Source: DASPKT01 sp035626475
Lineage (GTDB): Bacteria > Pseudomonadota > Alphaproteobacteria > Azospirillales > Azospirillaceae
DNA: 64,000 bases
Assembly (NCBI GenBank): GCA_035626475.1
Contig: DASPNP010000005.1
Coordinates: 3,366 to 67,365, forward strand
Reading direction: 5' to 3'
The notes beneath the pieces were generated by a model. That model did not search any database and had not been told where the DNA came from. It was given only the letters and a program-made list of their open reading frames with translations. Made by a program: the position numbers and the translations under genes. Shown here in pieces: positions 36,747-45,654 of this stretch (position 1 is the stretch's first letter; each line of letters begins with the position of its first letter).

Positions 36747-37547
36747 ATGCCCGACAGCCTGCACAGCCAGGATGCCGAGTTGAGAGGACCCGACCGGGGC
36801 GACAGCCGCCAGGGCGACGTGCCGCCGGGCTGGACGCGGCTGCGGGTCGCCACCTGGAACATCCATTCCTGCGTCGGCATCGACGCCCGCTTCGCGCCGG
36901 AGCGCATCGCCTCGGTCATCCGGGCGCTGGACGTGGACGCGATCGGGCTGCAGGAGGTGGGCTGGCACCATCGCGGCGAGATCGGCATCGACCAGTTCGC
37001 CTTCCTGGCGGAGGCGACCGGCCTGACCGTCCTGCCGAGCCCGACCAAGCACACCCGCGCCGCGCACTACGGCAACTGCATCCTCACCCGCCTGCCGGTG
37101 CTGGAGCGCACGCCGATCGACCTGTCGCTGCCCCGGCGCGAGCCGCGCGGCGCGCTGTCGGTGCTGCTGGAGGTGGGGGGCACGCCCGTGCGCCTGGTCG
37201 CCGCCCATTTCGGCCTGGACCCGTGGGAGCGCAACGCCCAGGTCACCCGCATCCTGGAGCATCTGGCGCAGCGGCCGGGGCCGGCGCTGTTCATGGGCGA
37301 CCTCAACGAGTGGCGGCCGAACTCGGCCCGGCTGAAGCGCCTCTGGCAGCGCTTCCCCGACTGCGCCTCGCCCCGCAGCTTCCACGCCCGCCTGCCCACA
37401 TTGCGCCTGGACCGGATCTTCGTGTCGGAGGGGCTGGAACTGGCGGGGTTCGAGGTGGTACGCAACGCGGTGACGCGGCGCGCCTCCGACCATCTGCCGG
37501 TCAAGGCGCTGGTCGGCGTACCGCCGGCCGGGGGCATGGGCGAGTAG
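36747..37547 (+). CDS. Endonuclease/exonuclease/phosphatase (EEP) family protein
   Basis: A 266-residue metal-dependent hydrolase of the DNase I/sphingomyelinase fold. The motifs are LRVATWNIHSCVGID (metal/Asn), AIGLQEVGW (catalytic Glu), RLVAAHFGLDPWERNAQVTR (His), PALFMGDLNEWRPNSARLKR (Asp and Asn) and the final ASDHLPVKA (Asp-His). All catalytic positions look intact. There is no signal peptide, so it acts in the cytoplasm; the substrate may be nucleic acid, a phospholipid or an inositol phosphate. ATGs at 36744 and 36747 are adjacent. Eight bases separate it from the short SDR-like gene, and a CDF gene follows. Confidence 0.87.
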   Translation: MPDSLHSQDAELRGPDRGDSRQGDVPPGWTRLRVATWNIHSCVGIDARFAPERIASVIRALDVDAIGLQEVGWHHRGEIGIDQFAFLAEATGLTVLPSPTKHTRAAHYGNCILTRLPVLERTPIDLSLPRREPRGALSVLLEVGGTPVRLVAAHFGLDPWERNAQVTRILEHLAQRPGPALFMGDLNEWRPNSARLKRLWQRFPDCASPRSFHARLPTLRLDRIFVSEGLELAGFEVVRNAVTRRASDHLPVKALVGVPPAGGMGE

Positions 37548-37555
37548 GATTTCGC

Positions 37556-37993
37556 ATGGGTCTGCAGGGCAAGGTCGCCATCGTGACCGGCGCGGGCACG
37601 GGTCCGCAGGCCGAGCTGGCGGTGCGCCTGGCGCGCGCCGGCGCCTTCCTGGTGCTGGCCGACGCGGACGGCCCGGCCGGCCGCCGCACGGTGCTGGAGG
37701 CCAACACCGGCGAGCGCGGCCGCGCCGTCTTCCACCCGGGCGACCTGTCGGAGCCGGGATTCGCCGCCTTCCTGGCGCGCGAGGCGGAGAGCTGCTGGGG
37801 CGGGCTGGACATACTGGCGGGCCCGGCCGACAGCGTGGCGCCGCTGCTGGCCGAGACGGGCGCCGCGCTGGCGGGCCGCGGCGGGGCGCTGCTGGCCTTC
37901 GGGGGCGAGGCGCCGAGCGGCACGCCGGAGGGCCTGCGGGTGCACATGGCCGCCTCGGCCGAGCGCGCGCTGGCCCTGCTGTCGGACGGCTGA
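37556..37993 (+). CDS. Truncated short-chain dehydrogenase-like protein lacking the catalytic half
   Basis: A 145-residue protein that starts like an SDR: LQGKVAIVTGAGTGPQAELA, with the TGxxxGxG nucleotide loop read as TGAGTGPQ, then FLVLADADGPAGRRTVLEAN. The position of the NNAG motif reads ILAGPADSV. The YxxxK catalytic motif and the rest of the 250-residue fold are absent; the chain ends after GLRVHMAASAERALALLSDG. AGGA just upstream gives a good start. It is either a degenerate remnant still in frame or a NAD-binding miniature with a new job. It lies between the EEP and CDF genes with gaps of 8 and 3 bases. Confidence 0.7.
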   Translation: MGLQGKVAIVTGAGTGPQAELAVRLARAGAFLVLADADGPAGRRTVLEANTGERGRAVFHPGDLSEPGFAAFLAREAESCWGGLDILAGPADSVAPLLAETGAALAGRGGALLAFGGEAPSGTPEGLRVHMAASAERALALLSDG

Positions 37994-37996
37994 GCC

Positions 37997-38983
37997 GTGG
38001 CCGCCCACGACCATCACGGGCACGGGCACGGGCATGACCATGCGCCGGGCCCGTGCGGCCAGCGCGGCGAGCACAATTTCCTGGGCGGGACACATGCCCG
38101 CAACGAGGCGCGGACCCGCTGGGTCATCGCGCTGACCGTCGCCACCATGGTCGCGGAGATCTGGGCCGGCACCATCTTCGGCTCCATGGCCCTGGTGGCG
38201 GACGGCTGGCACATGGCGACCCATGCCGGCGCGCTGACCGTCACCGCGCTCGCCTACGCCCTGTCGCGCCGCCATGCCGCCGACCGGCGCTTCACCTGGG
38301 GCACCGGCAAGATGGGCGACCTCGCCGCCTTCACCAGCGCCGTGGCGCTGGGGCTGGTCTCCATCCTGATCGCCTGGGAGTCGGTGGAGCGGCTGCTGGA
38401 GCCGCGGCCCATCGCCTATGGCGAGGCGGTCCTGGTGGCCGTGATCGGACTGGCCGTGAACCTCGCCAGCGCCCTGCTGCTGCACGAGGGGCATCATCAC
38501 GAGCATGGGCACGGCCACGACCACGACGACCATGCGCATCACGGCCACGGCGGCCACGACCGGGACCTGAACCTGCGCGCCGCCTACCTGCATGTCCTGG
38601 CCGACGCGCTGACCTCGGTGCTGGCCATCGCCGCGCTGCTGGCGGGCTGGAAGCTCGGCTGGGACTGGATGGACGCGGCCGTCGGGCTGCTGGGCGCCCT
38701 GGTCATCGCGCGCTGGTCGGTCGGGCTGGCGCGCGAGGCCGGCGCGGTGCTGCTGGACATGGTGCCGGACCAGGGGCTGGCCGAGACGGTGCGCCGACGC
38801 GTCGAGGCCGAGGGCGCCCGGGTGCGCGACCTGCATCTCTGGCGCCTGGGCCCCGGCCATCTGGCGCTGGTCCTGCAGGTCGAGGGCGACCGGCCGGCCG
38901 AGCATTACCGCCGCCGCCTGGCCGACCTGCCCTGCCTCAGCCATGTGACGGTGGAGGTGGCAGCTTCATCCTTCTCCCCATGA
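37997..38983 (+). CDS. Cation diffusion facilitator, DmeF-like divalent metal exporter
   Basis: A 328-residue CDF exporter. The His-rich N-terminus (HDHHGHGHGHDHAPGP) and the DmeF signature HNFLGGTHARNEARTRWVIA lead into six membrane helices. Metal-site motifs are ALVADGWHMATHAGALTVTA (the DxxxH/HxxxH-type site in helix 2) and YLHVLADALTSVLAIAAL (HxxxD in helix 5). A second His-rich loop (HHHEHGHGHDHDDHAHHGHG) lies between helices 4 and 5. Known DmeF proteins export Co, Ni or related ions. The GTG at 37997 is the likely start, 3 bases after the preceding stop. A hairpin overlaps the stop codon. Confidence 0.92.
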   Translation: MAAHDHHGHGHGHDHAPGPCGQRGEHNFLGGTHARNEARTRWVIALTVATMVAEIWAGTIFGSMALVADGWHMATHAGALTVTALAYALSRRHAADRRFTWGTGKMGDLAAFTSAVALGLVSILIAWESVERLLEPRPIAYGEAVLVAVIGLAVNLASALLLHEGHHHEHGHGHDHDDHAHHGHGGHDRDLNLRAAYLHVLADALTSVLAIAALLAGWKLGWDWMDAAVGLLGALVIARWSVGLAREAGAVLLDMVPDQGLAETVRRRVEAEGARVRDLHLWRLGPGHLALVLQVEGDRPAEHYRRRLADLPCLSHVTVEVAASSFSP

Positions 38984-38992
38984 GGGAGAAGG
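38970..38992 (+). terminator. Hairpin overlapping the CDF gene stop
   Basis: CCTTCTCCC (38970-38978) and GGGAGAAGG (38984-38992) form a perfect 9-bp stem with a 5-base loop spanning the stop codon. The same arms occur at 51440-51462 after chrR, so it is a short form of the CCCTCTCCC repeat family and may end transcription. Confidence 0.5.
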
Positions 38993-39003
38993 GCTGCGTG
39001 TCC

Positions 39004-39115
39004 GTCGTGCGGCCTTCGACAGGCTCAGGCTGAGGAAGTTTCAACTGCTCCCAGCCTTCCAGAAGTGCCTCGCGTACCCCAACCCTCATGCTGAGCTTGT
39101 CGAAGCACGCAGCAC
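39004..39115. repeat. Interspersed inverted repeat, family A
   Basis: The arms 39004-39035 (GGCCTTCGACAGGCTCAGGC core) and 39083-39115 (GCTGAGCTTGTCGAAGCACG core) face each other across about 47 bases. The element lies between the CDF and GST genes. Confidence 0.85.
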
Positions 39116-39208
39116 ATCCCAGCCCCGCCCTCCGATCGGTTGGGAAACTGGTGCGGCTCGTCCGTCCGCCTGCTATCCCGGCGGTCCCATGATCCCGTGG
39201 AGGCCCCG

Positions 39209-39853
39209 ATGACCCGCCCCTACACGCTCTTCTACTATCCCGGCAGCGCCAACCTCGCCCCGCACATGCTGCTGCGGGAGATCGGCGCGCCCTTCGAACT
39301 GGCGCTGGTGGACAAGGAGGCGGGCGCCCAGCGGCACCCCGACTATCTCAGGCTGAACCCGACGGGCCGCATCCCCACCCTGATCGAGGGCGACACGGCA
39401 TTGTTCGAGACGGCGGCGATCCTGCTGTACCTGACCGAGCGCCACCCCGAGGCGGGCCTGGCGCCGCCGCCGGGATCGCCCGACCGGGCGCGCTTCCTGG
39501 CGCTGCTGTTCCACCTGACCAACACGATCCAGCCGGAATACCGCGCCTTCTTCTACGCCGAGCAGCATGCCGAAACGCAAGCCGGGGTGGCGGAGGTCAA
39601 GCGCGTGGCCGAGCGCCGGCTGGGCGCCATGTTCGACGTGATCGAGCGCGAGCTGGAAGGCCGCCCCTTCCTGCTGGGCGACCGCCCCTCGGCGGCGGAC
39701 TTCCTGCTGTTCATGCTGGTCCGCTGGGGCCGCTGGTTCGAGCGCCGCCCGGCGACCCTGCCGAACCTGGGCCGCTTCGCCGAGGCCATGCTGGGCCGCG
39801 CCTCCGTGCGCGATGCCTTCGCGGCGGAGGGAATTAGCGAGCCCTGGTACTGA
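39209..39853 (+). CDS. Glutathione S-transferase family protein
   Basis: A 214-residue two-domain GST. The thioredoxin-like N-terminal domain has YTLFYYPGSANLAPHMLLRE (a Ser likely at the catalytic position) and the cis-Pro/glutathione loop GRIPTLIEGDTALFETAAIL. The all-helical C-terminal domain contains FLLGDRPSAADFLLFMLVRW. The family conjugates glutathione or serves as a reductase or isomerase; the substrate cannot be read. GGAGG lies five bases before the ATG at 39209, which excludes a longer frame. Repeat elements flank it on both sides. Confidence 0.9.
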   Translation: MTRPYTLFYYPGSANLAPHMLLREIGAPFELALVDKEAGAQRHPDYLRLNPTGRIPTLIEGDTALFETAAILLYLTERHPEAGLAPPPGSPDRARFLALLFHLTNTIQPEYRAFFYAEQHAETQAGVAEVKRVAERRLGAMFDVIERELEGRPFLLGDRPSAADFLLFMLVRWGRWFERRPATLPNLGRFAEAMLGRASVRDAFAAEGISEPWY

Positions 39854-39912
39854 GGTGGATGTGCTTCGACCCTTGAGGCAATAGAGCGGAGAATGAGGGG
39901 AGCGGCTGGGGC

Positions 39913-40096
39913 GTGGTGCGTCCTTAGACAAGCTCAGGATGAGGGAGGGGGTACGCGAGGCACTCCCGGTTCATTCACCTGGAGCAGCTATAAACCCCTC
40001 ATCCCGAGCTTGTCGAAGGACGCACAGCCTCACCGCTGCCGATCGCCGGGAGCAGCTAAACAGCCCTCATGCTGAGCCTGTCGAAGCACGCACCAC
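39913..40096. repeat. Interspersed inverted repeat, family A, three arms
   Basis: The left arm, 39913-39944, is followed by inverted arms at 39995-40027 and 40064-40096 (TGAGCCTGTCGAAGCACGCA core). The organisation matches the composite copy at 29139-29330, including GAGCAGCTA-type linkers between the arms. It fills the 260-base gap between the convergent GST and MFS genes. Confidence 0.85.
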
Positions 40097-40113
40097 GCCG
40101 ACGCCGCCACCCC

Positions 40114-41499
40114 TCACGCCCGCAGCGCCTTCGCCTGCCGCGCGGTGGTCTTGAACGGGCCGACGCCGGCCAGCAGCAGCAGGGTGGCGCCGACGCCGCA
40201 GACGGCGAAGGTCAGCGAGATGGACTTGCCCACCGCCATCGGGTCGCCGAACAGCCGGTCGGTCAGCAGCCCCACCACCAGCGGCCCGGCGCCCGAGGAG
40301 AGCAGGCCCACGACGAAGGTGTAGACCGCCGTCGCCTGGGCCCGCATCTCGTTCGGCGTCACCTGGCCGATGGCCGAGAGCGCGCCGACCGAGGGCCAGT
40401 TGGCGAAGAGCCCGGAGATGGCGAACATCGCCAGGGCCCAGCCGCCGGTCGGCATCAGCGGGGCGATGGCGGCCGGCAGGCAGGTGCCGACGGCGCCCAG
40501 CAGGCAGATCCAGATGGTGGCGTCGTCACGGCCGCTCTTGGCGAGCCAGGAGGCGATCCAGCCGCTGGACAGCGCGCTCAGCACGCCGCAGGTCAGCGCC
40601 ACGATGCCGAAGGAGGTGCCGATCTGCTGCGGCGTCCACTGGTGCACCCGCACGAAGAAGGCGGGCATGAACAGCAGTTGGCCGTAGACCGCGAGGAAGA
40701 CCAGCATCACGCCGACGATCACGGCGGTGTAGGTCATCCAGTGGCCCTTCATGAAGGCCACGAACTCTGAGATGGGGACGCCCGCGCCGGGAACCGCGCC
40801 CGCCTGCGCCTTCATCCGCTCGCGCCGCACCGGCTCGCGCACGGTGAAGAGCAGGACCGAGACGATCAGGCCGGGCAGGCCCACCAGGATGAAGACCAGC
40901 TCCCAGGCCTTCCACGCCTCCAGCCCGCCCTCGGCCTTGATGCCGGAGATGAGCTGCAGCATCAGCCCGACCAGCAGGAAGGCGGCGCCTGTGCCGAGCG
41001 ACGTGCCCATCACGAACAGGCCGATGGCGCGGGACCTGGTCTCCGGCGGGAAGTAGTCGGACACCAGCGAGGTGGCGGAGGGCTGCAGCGTGGCCTCGCC
41101 CACGCCCACCATGACGCGGGCCCAGAACAGGTGCCAGAAATTGGTGGCGAGTCCGCAGGCGGCGGTGGCGAGGCTCCACAGCGTCGTGCCGGCCAGGATG
41201 ATGTTGCGGCGGTTGGCGCGGTCGGCCATGCGCCCGACCGGCAGGCCCAGCACCGTGTAGGTGACGGCGAAGGCGAAGCCGCCCAGCAGGCCGATCTGCG
41301 TCTCGGTCAGGCCGAGGTCGGCCTTGATCGCCGGCACCAGCACCGACAGCACGATGCGGTCAACGAAGGCGAAGGCGTAGGCCAGCATCAGCACCGCCGC
41401 CACGTACCAGGCGTAGCGCGGGTTCGGCCAGGGCTGGCCGGCGGCATCGGTGACGGGCTTGCCCGCGCTGCTGCTTCCGGTGACGCTGTCGACGGCCAT
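40114..41499 (-). CDS. MFS transporter (spinster-like)
   Basis: A 461-residue major facilitator with 12 membrane helices. The first helix contains the DRxxLS-type signature AFVDRIVLSVLVPAIKADLG. Motif A in loop 2-3 reads GRMADRANRRNIILAG, and ARVMVGVGEATLQPSATSLV matches the spinster-like subgroup, as does DYFPPETRSRAIGLFVMGTS. It is a single-gene unit with no clue to its substrate beyond this subgroup, which includes lipid, sugar and aromatic acid carriers. The ATG at 41499 precedes a short cytoplasmic N-terminus. Confidence 0.88.
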   Translation of the reverse strand: MAVDSVTGSSSAGKPVTDAAGQPWPNPRYAWYVAAVLMLAYAFAFVDRIVLSVLVPAIKADLGLTETQIGLLGGFAFAVTYTVLGLPVGRMADRANRRNIILAGTTLWSLATAACGLATNFWHLFWARVMVGVGEATLQPSATSLVSDYFPPETRSRAIGLFVMGTSLGTGAAFLLVGLMLQLISGIKAEGGLEAWKAWELVFILVGLPGLIVSVLLFTVREPVRRERMKAQAGAVPGAGVPISEFVAFMKGHWMTYTAVIVGVMLVFLAVYGQLLFMPAFFVRVHQWTPQQIGTSFGIVALTCGVLSALSSGWIASWLAKSGRDDATIWICLLGAVGTCLPAAIAPLMPTGGWALAMFAISGLFANWPSVGALSAIGQVTPNEMRAQATAVYTFVVGLLSSGAGPLVVGLLTDRLFGDPMAVGKSISLTFAVCGVGATLLLLAGVGPFKTTARQAKALRA

Positions 41500-41662
41500 G
41501 GCGGTCCCGATCCTCTCCCTGTTTGCCGGGAGCGTAGCATATCCTCGGCCCCCGTCCATCGCGGATTTGTCCGGACAAATCCGGCGGAACAGCTCCCCCT
41601 CCCGCCAAAGTACCGCTTTTGTTCATGAAGCGGCTGAGGGCCGCCGCTATACTGGCGCCGCC

Positions 41663-44440
41663 ATGGACCTGACCACCCTCCCTCCCCCTCGACCGCCTGC
41701 CGGCCGGCTGATGCTGCCCGAGGCACCGGCGCTGGTGCCGGCGGCGCGCCATGCGCTGTGGCTGACCCCGGACGGGGAGGTGGAGGAGCTGGCGAAGGGC
41801 GTCGCGGCCGAGCGCGCGCTGTACGACCCGCCGCTGGTCTGCCACGCCCGCGCCGTGGCGCGGCGGTTGGGCGGCCAGGGCTTTCCCGCCTACGATCTGC
41901 TGGAGCTGTACGCCTTTGTCCGGCCAGCCCGCTTCTGCCTGCCGACGCCGCGCGGGCTGGCGGAGGCGCTGGGCTTGGCCAGGCCCAACCCCGGCGAGGG
42001 CGAGGCGATGGCGCTGTTCCAGGCGGCCAAGGCGTTGCTGACGGAACTGGCGGCCTCTGACCTCGACCGCCGCTCCGATCCTGTCGGCATCGCCTGGTCC
42101 ATGGGCCAGGCGGAATGGCCCTGGGCGCCCTATGTGCTGGCGGCGTTGGGCCACCCGAACGGCCCGGGCAAGGGCGCCTACAAGGCGCTGCAGGTGTGGT
42201 CCGGCCTGAAGGAGTGGCAGGCGGAGGCGCCGGAGCCGCCGCCGGGCCAGGTGCCCGTGGAGCAGCAGGAGGCCCGCACGCGCCTCGCCGAGCTGGTGGC
42301 GCGCGGCAGCAACGCCGAGCCCCGGCCGCAGCAGTCCGACTATTCCAGCGCCGTCAGCGGCGCCTTCACCCCGCGCGAGCAGCCGGACGCGCCCAACCTG
42401 GTGCTGGCCGAGGCCGGCACCGGCGTCGGCAAGACGCTGGGCTACTTGGCGCCGGCGACGCTGTGGGCTGAGAAGAACAAGGGCCCGGTCTGGATCTCCA
42501 CCTACACCCGCCAGCTGCAGCACCAGATCGACAAGGAGCTGGACCGGCTGCACGAGGAGCCGACGACCAAGGCGCGCAAGGTGGTGATCCGCAAGGGGCG
42601 GGAGAACTATCTCTGCCTGCTGAACCTGGAGGAGGCGGTCCAGTTCTCCCAGGGCCAGCCGCAGTACGGGACCGCCATCGGGCTGATGGCGCGCTGGGCG
42701 GCCAGCACCCGCGACGGCGACATGCAGGGCGGCGACTTCCCGGGCTGGCTGGTCGACATCCTCGGGCGCGGCCGCACCATGGGGCTGGCCGACCGGCGGG
42801 GCGAGTGCATCTTCAGCGCCTGCCCGCACTACACCAAATGCTTCATCGAGAAGAGCGTGCGCCGGGCGCGGCGGGCCGAGATCGTCATCGCCAACCATGC
42901 GCTGGTCATGGTGCAGGCGGCGCTGGGCGGCGGCGACGACGCCTATGTGCCGACCCGCTACGTCTTCGACGAGGGCCACCACGTCTTCGACGCCGCCGAC
43001 AACGCCTTCGCCGGCCACCTGACCGGAACCGAGACGGCGGAGCTGCGGCGCTGGCTGCTGGGGGCTGAGACCTCGGGCCGCTCGCGGGCGCGGGGCCTGA
43101 AGCGCCGGGTCGAGGACCTCATGGCCGACGACGCCAATGCGCAGGAGCTGCTGGACCGCATCCAGCGCGCCGCCCGCCACCTGCCCGGCGACGCCTGGCC
43201 GCAGCGGGTCAATGGCGGCAGCACGCAAGGCCCGACCGAGGCCTTCCTGGCGCTGGTGCGCCGGCAGGTCTATGCCCGCGCCCACGGGCCGGACAATCCC
43301 TACAGCCTGGAGACCGAGACAAGGCCGCCGATCGACGGGCTGGTGGAGGCGGCGCTGGCGCTGGAGCAGGCGCTGGCCGAGCTCGCCATCCCGCTGGACC
43401 AGCTGGCCGAGCGGCTGAAGCTGCGGCTGGAGGAGGAGGCCGACGAGCTGGAGTCCGAGACCCGCCGGCGGCTGGACGCCGTCGCCCGTAGCCTCAAGCG
43501 CCGCGCCGCCAATGAGGTGGAGGGCTGGCGCCAGATGCTGAAGGCGCTGGCCGAGGAGACGCCGCCCCAGTACGTGGACTGGTTCGGCATCGACCGGCAG
43601 GAGGGGCGCGACATCGATGTCGGCATGTACCGCCACTGGGTCGATCCGACCGTCCCCTTCGCCGCCACGGTCGGCGCTGTCGCCCACGGCATGGTGGTGA
43701 CCTCCGCCACGCTGACCGACGGCACCGGCGACAATGAGCTGGACTGGCAGGCGGCGCACATCCGCACCGGCGCCATCCACATGCCCCGGCCGGCCCTGCG
43801 GGCCTCGGTCCCCTCGCCCTTCGACTATGCCGGCCAGACCCGGGTGCTGGTGGTCACCGACGTGCGCAAGGACGATCTGGGCCAGGTGGCGTCCGCCTAC
43901 CGGGAGCTGTTCCTGGCAGCCGGCGGCGGCGCCATCGGGCTGTTCACCGCCATCCAGCGGCTGCGCGCGGTGCATGAGCGCATCGGCCCGGCGCTGGAGC
44001 AGGCGGGGCTGCCGCTGCTCGCCCAGCATCTGGACGGGATCGACGTCTCCACCCTCATCGACATCTTCCGCGGCGAGGACAATGCCTGCCTGCTGGGCAC
44101 CGACGCGGTGCGGGACGGGGTGGACGTGCCGGGCCGGGCGCTGCGCCTGATCGTCTTCGACCGCGTGCCCTGGCCCCGGCCGGACATCCTGCACCGCGCC
44201 CGGCGTGAGCATTTCGACGCCGGCGGCCGCAAGCGCTTCGACGACATGATCACCCGCCTGCGCCTGCGTCAGGCCTTCGGCCGGCTGGTGCGCCGCGCCG
44301 ACGACACCGGCGTCTTCGTGCTGCTGGACCCGATGATGCCCTCCCGCCTCGCCGGCGCCTTCCCCGAAGGGGTGGAGGTGCGCCGCGTCGGCTTGGCGGA
44401 GGCGGTGCGGGCGACGCGGGCGTTCCTGAGTCCGCCGTAA
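41663..44440 (+). CDS. DinG-like ATP-dependent DNA helicase (XPD family)
   Basis: A 925-residue superfamily 2 helicase. An N-terminal extension of about 220 residues precedes Walker A AEAGTGVGKTLGYLAPA and motif Ia VWISTYTRQLQHQIDKEL. The Fe-S domain cysteines are in NYLCLLNLEE and GECIFSACPHYTKCF, the Walker B/DEAH box reads FDEGHHVFDAAD, and motif III is VVTSATLTDG. Motifs IV-VI are near the end (DGVDVPGRALRLIVFDRVPW, RLRQAFGRLVRRADD). Such enzymes unwind 5' to 3' and resolve R-loops or G-quadruplexes. The N-terminal extension has no recognised domain. The ATG at 41663 is the first before the conserved-looking start. Confidence 0.9.
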   Translation: MDLTTLPPPRPPAGRLMLPEAPALVPAARHALWLTPDGEVEELAKGVAAERALYDPPLVCHARAVARRLGGQGFPAYDLLELYAFVRPARFCLPTPRGLAEALGLARPNPGEGEAMALFQAAKALLTELAASDLDRRSDPVGIAWSMGQAEWPWAPYVLAALGHPNGPGKGAYKALQVWSGLKEWQAEAPEPPPGQVPVEQQEARTRLAELVARGSNAEPRPQQSDYSSAVSGAFTPREQPDAPNLVLAEAGTGVGKTLGYLAPATLWAEKNKGPVWISTYTRQLQHQIDKELDRLHEEPTTKARKVVIRKGRENYLCLLNLEEAVQFSQGQPQYGTAIGLMARWAASTRDGDMQGGDFPGWLVDILGRGRTMGLADRRGECIFSACPHYTKCFIEKSVRRARRAEIVIANHALVMVQAALGGGDDAYVPTRYVFDEGHHVFDAADNAFAGHLTGTETAELRRWLLGAETSGRSRARGLKRRVEDLMADDANAQELLDRIQRAARHLPGDAWPQRVNGGSTQGPTEAFLALVRRQVYARAHGPDNPYSLETETRPPIDGLVEAALALEQALAELAIPLDQLAERLKLRLEEEADELESETRRRLDAVARSLKRRAANEVEGWRQMLKALAEETPPQYVDWFGIDRQEGRDIDVGMYRHWVDPTVPFAATVGAVAHGMVVTSATLTDGTGDNELDWQAAHIRTGAIHMPRPALRASVPSPFDYAGQTRVLVVTDVRKDDLGQVASAYRELFLAAGGGAIGLFTAIQRLRAVHERIGPALEQAGLPLLAQHLDGIDVSTLIDIFRGEDNACLLGTDAVRDGVDVPGRALRLIVFDRVPWPRPDILHRARREHFDAGGRKRFDDMITRLRLRQAFGRLVRRADDTGVFVLLDPMMPSRLAGAFPEGVEVRRVGLAEAVRATRAFLSPP

Positions 44441-44442
44441 AC

Positions 44443-44536
44443 CCGTAGGTCGCATGAAGCCGCAGGCGCAATGCGACAGGAATGCCCTTAGACCTTGTCC
44501 TGTCGCATTGCGGCTCCGCCTCCATGCGACCTACGG
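44443..44536. repeat. Interspersed inverted repeat, GTAGGTCGCAT family (family B)
   Basis: CCGTAGGTCGCATG (44443-44456) and CATGCGACCTACGG (44523-44536) are perfect 14-bp complements. Inside, GCGCAATGCGACAGG pairs with CCTGTCGCATTGCGG. The whole 94-base element can form a long hairpin. A second copy sits at 58388-58467. It lies between the convergent helicase and AEC genes. Confidence 0.85.
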
Positions 44537-44550
44537 GGCCCGACCCGCGC

Positions 44551-45507
44551 TCAGGGCGGCGTCAGCGGCACGTAGTGGGCCAGCAGGGCCGAGAGGGTCG
44601 GCACGGCCAGGATCGTGGAGACCAGGATGACGGTGGAGGTGCGCTCCACCGCCACCCGGTACTGCTGCGCCACGACGAAGGTCAGCGCGCCCGTCGGCAG
44701 CGCCGCCAGCAGCACGCAGGACGCCGCCCAATAGGGGTGCATCTCGAACACCCAGGTCACCAGCGCCCAGGCCAGCAGCGGCTGGACCAGCAGCTTCAGC
44801 GCCACCGCCCCCAGCACCGGGCCGAGATCAGCCGTCAGGTCGGCGCGCAGCTTCTGCCCGGCCAGGAACAGGCCGATGGCGAAGAGCGCGCAGGGACCGG
44901 CGCTGGCGCCCAGCAGATCGCCGAAGGTCGCCAGCGGCCGCGGCACCGGCAGTCCCGAGAGCGACCAGAGCGCGCCGGCCAGCGGCGCCAGGATCAGCGG
45001 GTTGCGGGCCAGCGAGCCCAGCACCCGGCCCGCCGCCTTCCCCAGACCGTGCCCGGCGCTGCGCACCGCCTCGATCAGCACCACGGCGATGCCGATGACC
45101 AGGCTGGAGACCAGCACCGTCGCCAGGATGGCCGGCCCCAGCCCCAGCGGCCCGAAGGCGGCCAGGAACAGCGGGATGCCGAGATAGCCCGTATTGGAGA
45201 AGGAGGCGTTCAGCCCCGACAGCACCAGCGCCTCGCCCCGCTCGCCCCGCAGCCGGCCGAGCAGCGCGCCCGTCACTGCCACGGCGCCGAGGCTGAGGAG
45301 GAAGGCGGCGGCGAAGGGGCCGTTCAGAACCTGGTCCAGCGGATTGCGCGCCAGCCCCAGGAACAGCACCGGCGGCAGCGCCACCCAATAGACGTAGCGG
45401 TTCAGCGCGTCGCTGCTCTCGCGCCCCAGCAGCCCGGCGCGGCCGGCGGCGAAGCCCGCGAGGATGATGCCGAATACGGGGAGTGCCACGTCGACGACGG
45501 CGGACAA
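44551..45507 (-). CDS. AEC family (auxin efflux carrier-like) transporter
   Basis: A 318-residue membrane protein with about ten helices in two inverted halves, typical of the bacterial AEC/permease family. Landmarks are VALPVFGIILAGFAAGRAGL at the N-terminus, the NRYVYWVALPPVLFLGLARN segment, and LNASFSNTGYLGIPLFLAAF, whose SNTGYxGIPL is the family signature. A later stretch is LPTGALTFVVAQQYRVAVER. Characterised members move malate, malonate or amino acids; the substrate is not predictable. It is transcribed alone. Confidence 0.88.
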   Translation of the reverse strand: MSAVVDVALPVFGIILAGFAAGRAGLLGRESSDALNRYVYWVALPPVLFLGLARNPLDQVLNGPFAAAFLLSLGAVAVTGALLGRLRGERGEALVLSGLNASFSNTGYLGIPLFLAAFGPLGLGPAILATVLVSSLVIGIAVVLIEAVRSAGHGLGKAAGRVLGSLARNPLILAPLAGALWSLSGLPVPRPLATFGDLLGASAGPCALFAIGLFLAGQKLRADLTADLGPVLGAVALKLLVQPLLAWALVTWVFEMHPYWAASCVLLAALPTGALTFVVAQQYRVAVERTSTVILVSTILAVPTLSALLAHYVPLTPP

Positions 45508-45654
45508 GGCGATAGGTCCTCGGCATTAGGGGCGGATGCGGACACGACCTTAGGCAGCCCTCACCCGTCCTGTCGAGAGCACCCCTTCCGTCGCCTTGAC
45601 CCTCCGGGCTCCGCGGACGTTAGGTAGCGTCAGCCTCGCTTCAGGGATTCCTCC

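Noticed and set aside
41360..44455. A roughly 1,030-codon minus-strand frame opposite the DinG-like helicase
   Set aside because: The helicase on the plus strand has all catalytic motifs; the antisense frame has none.
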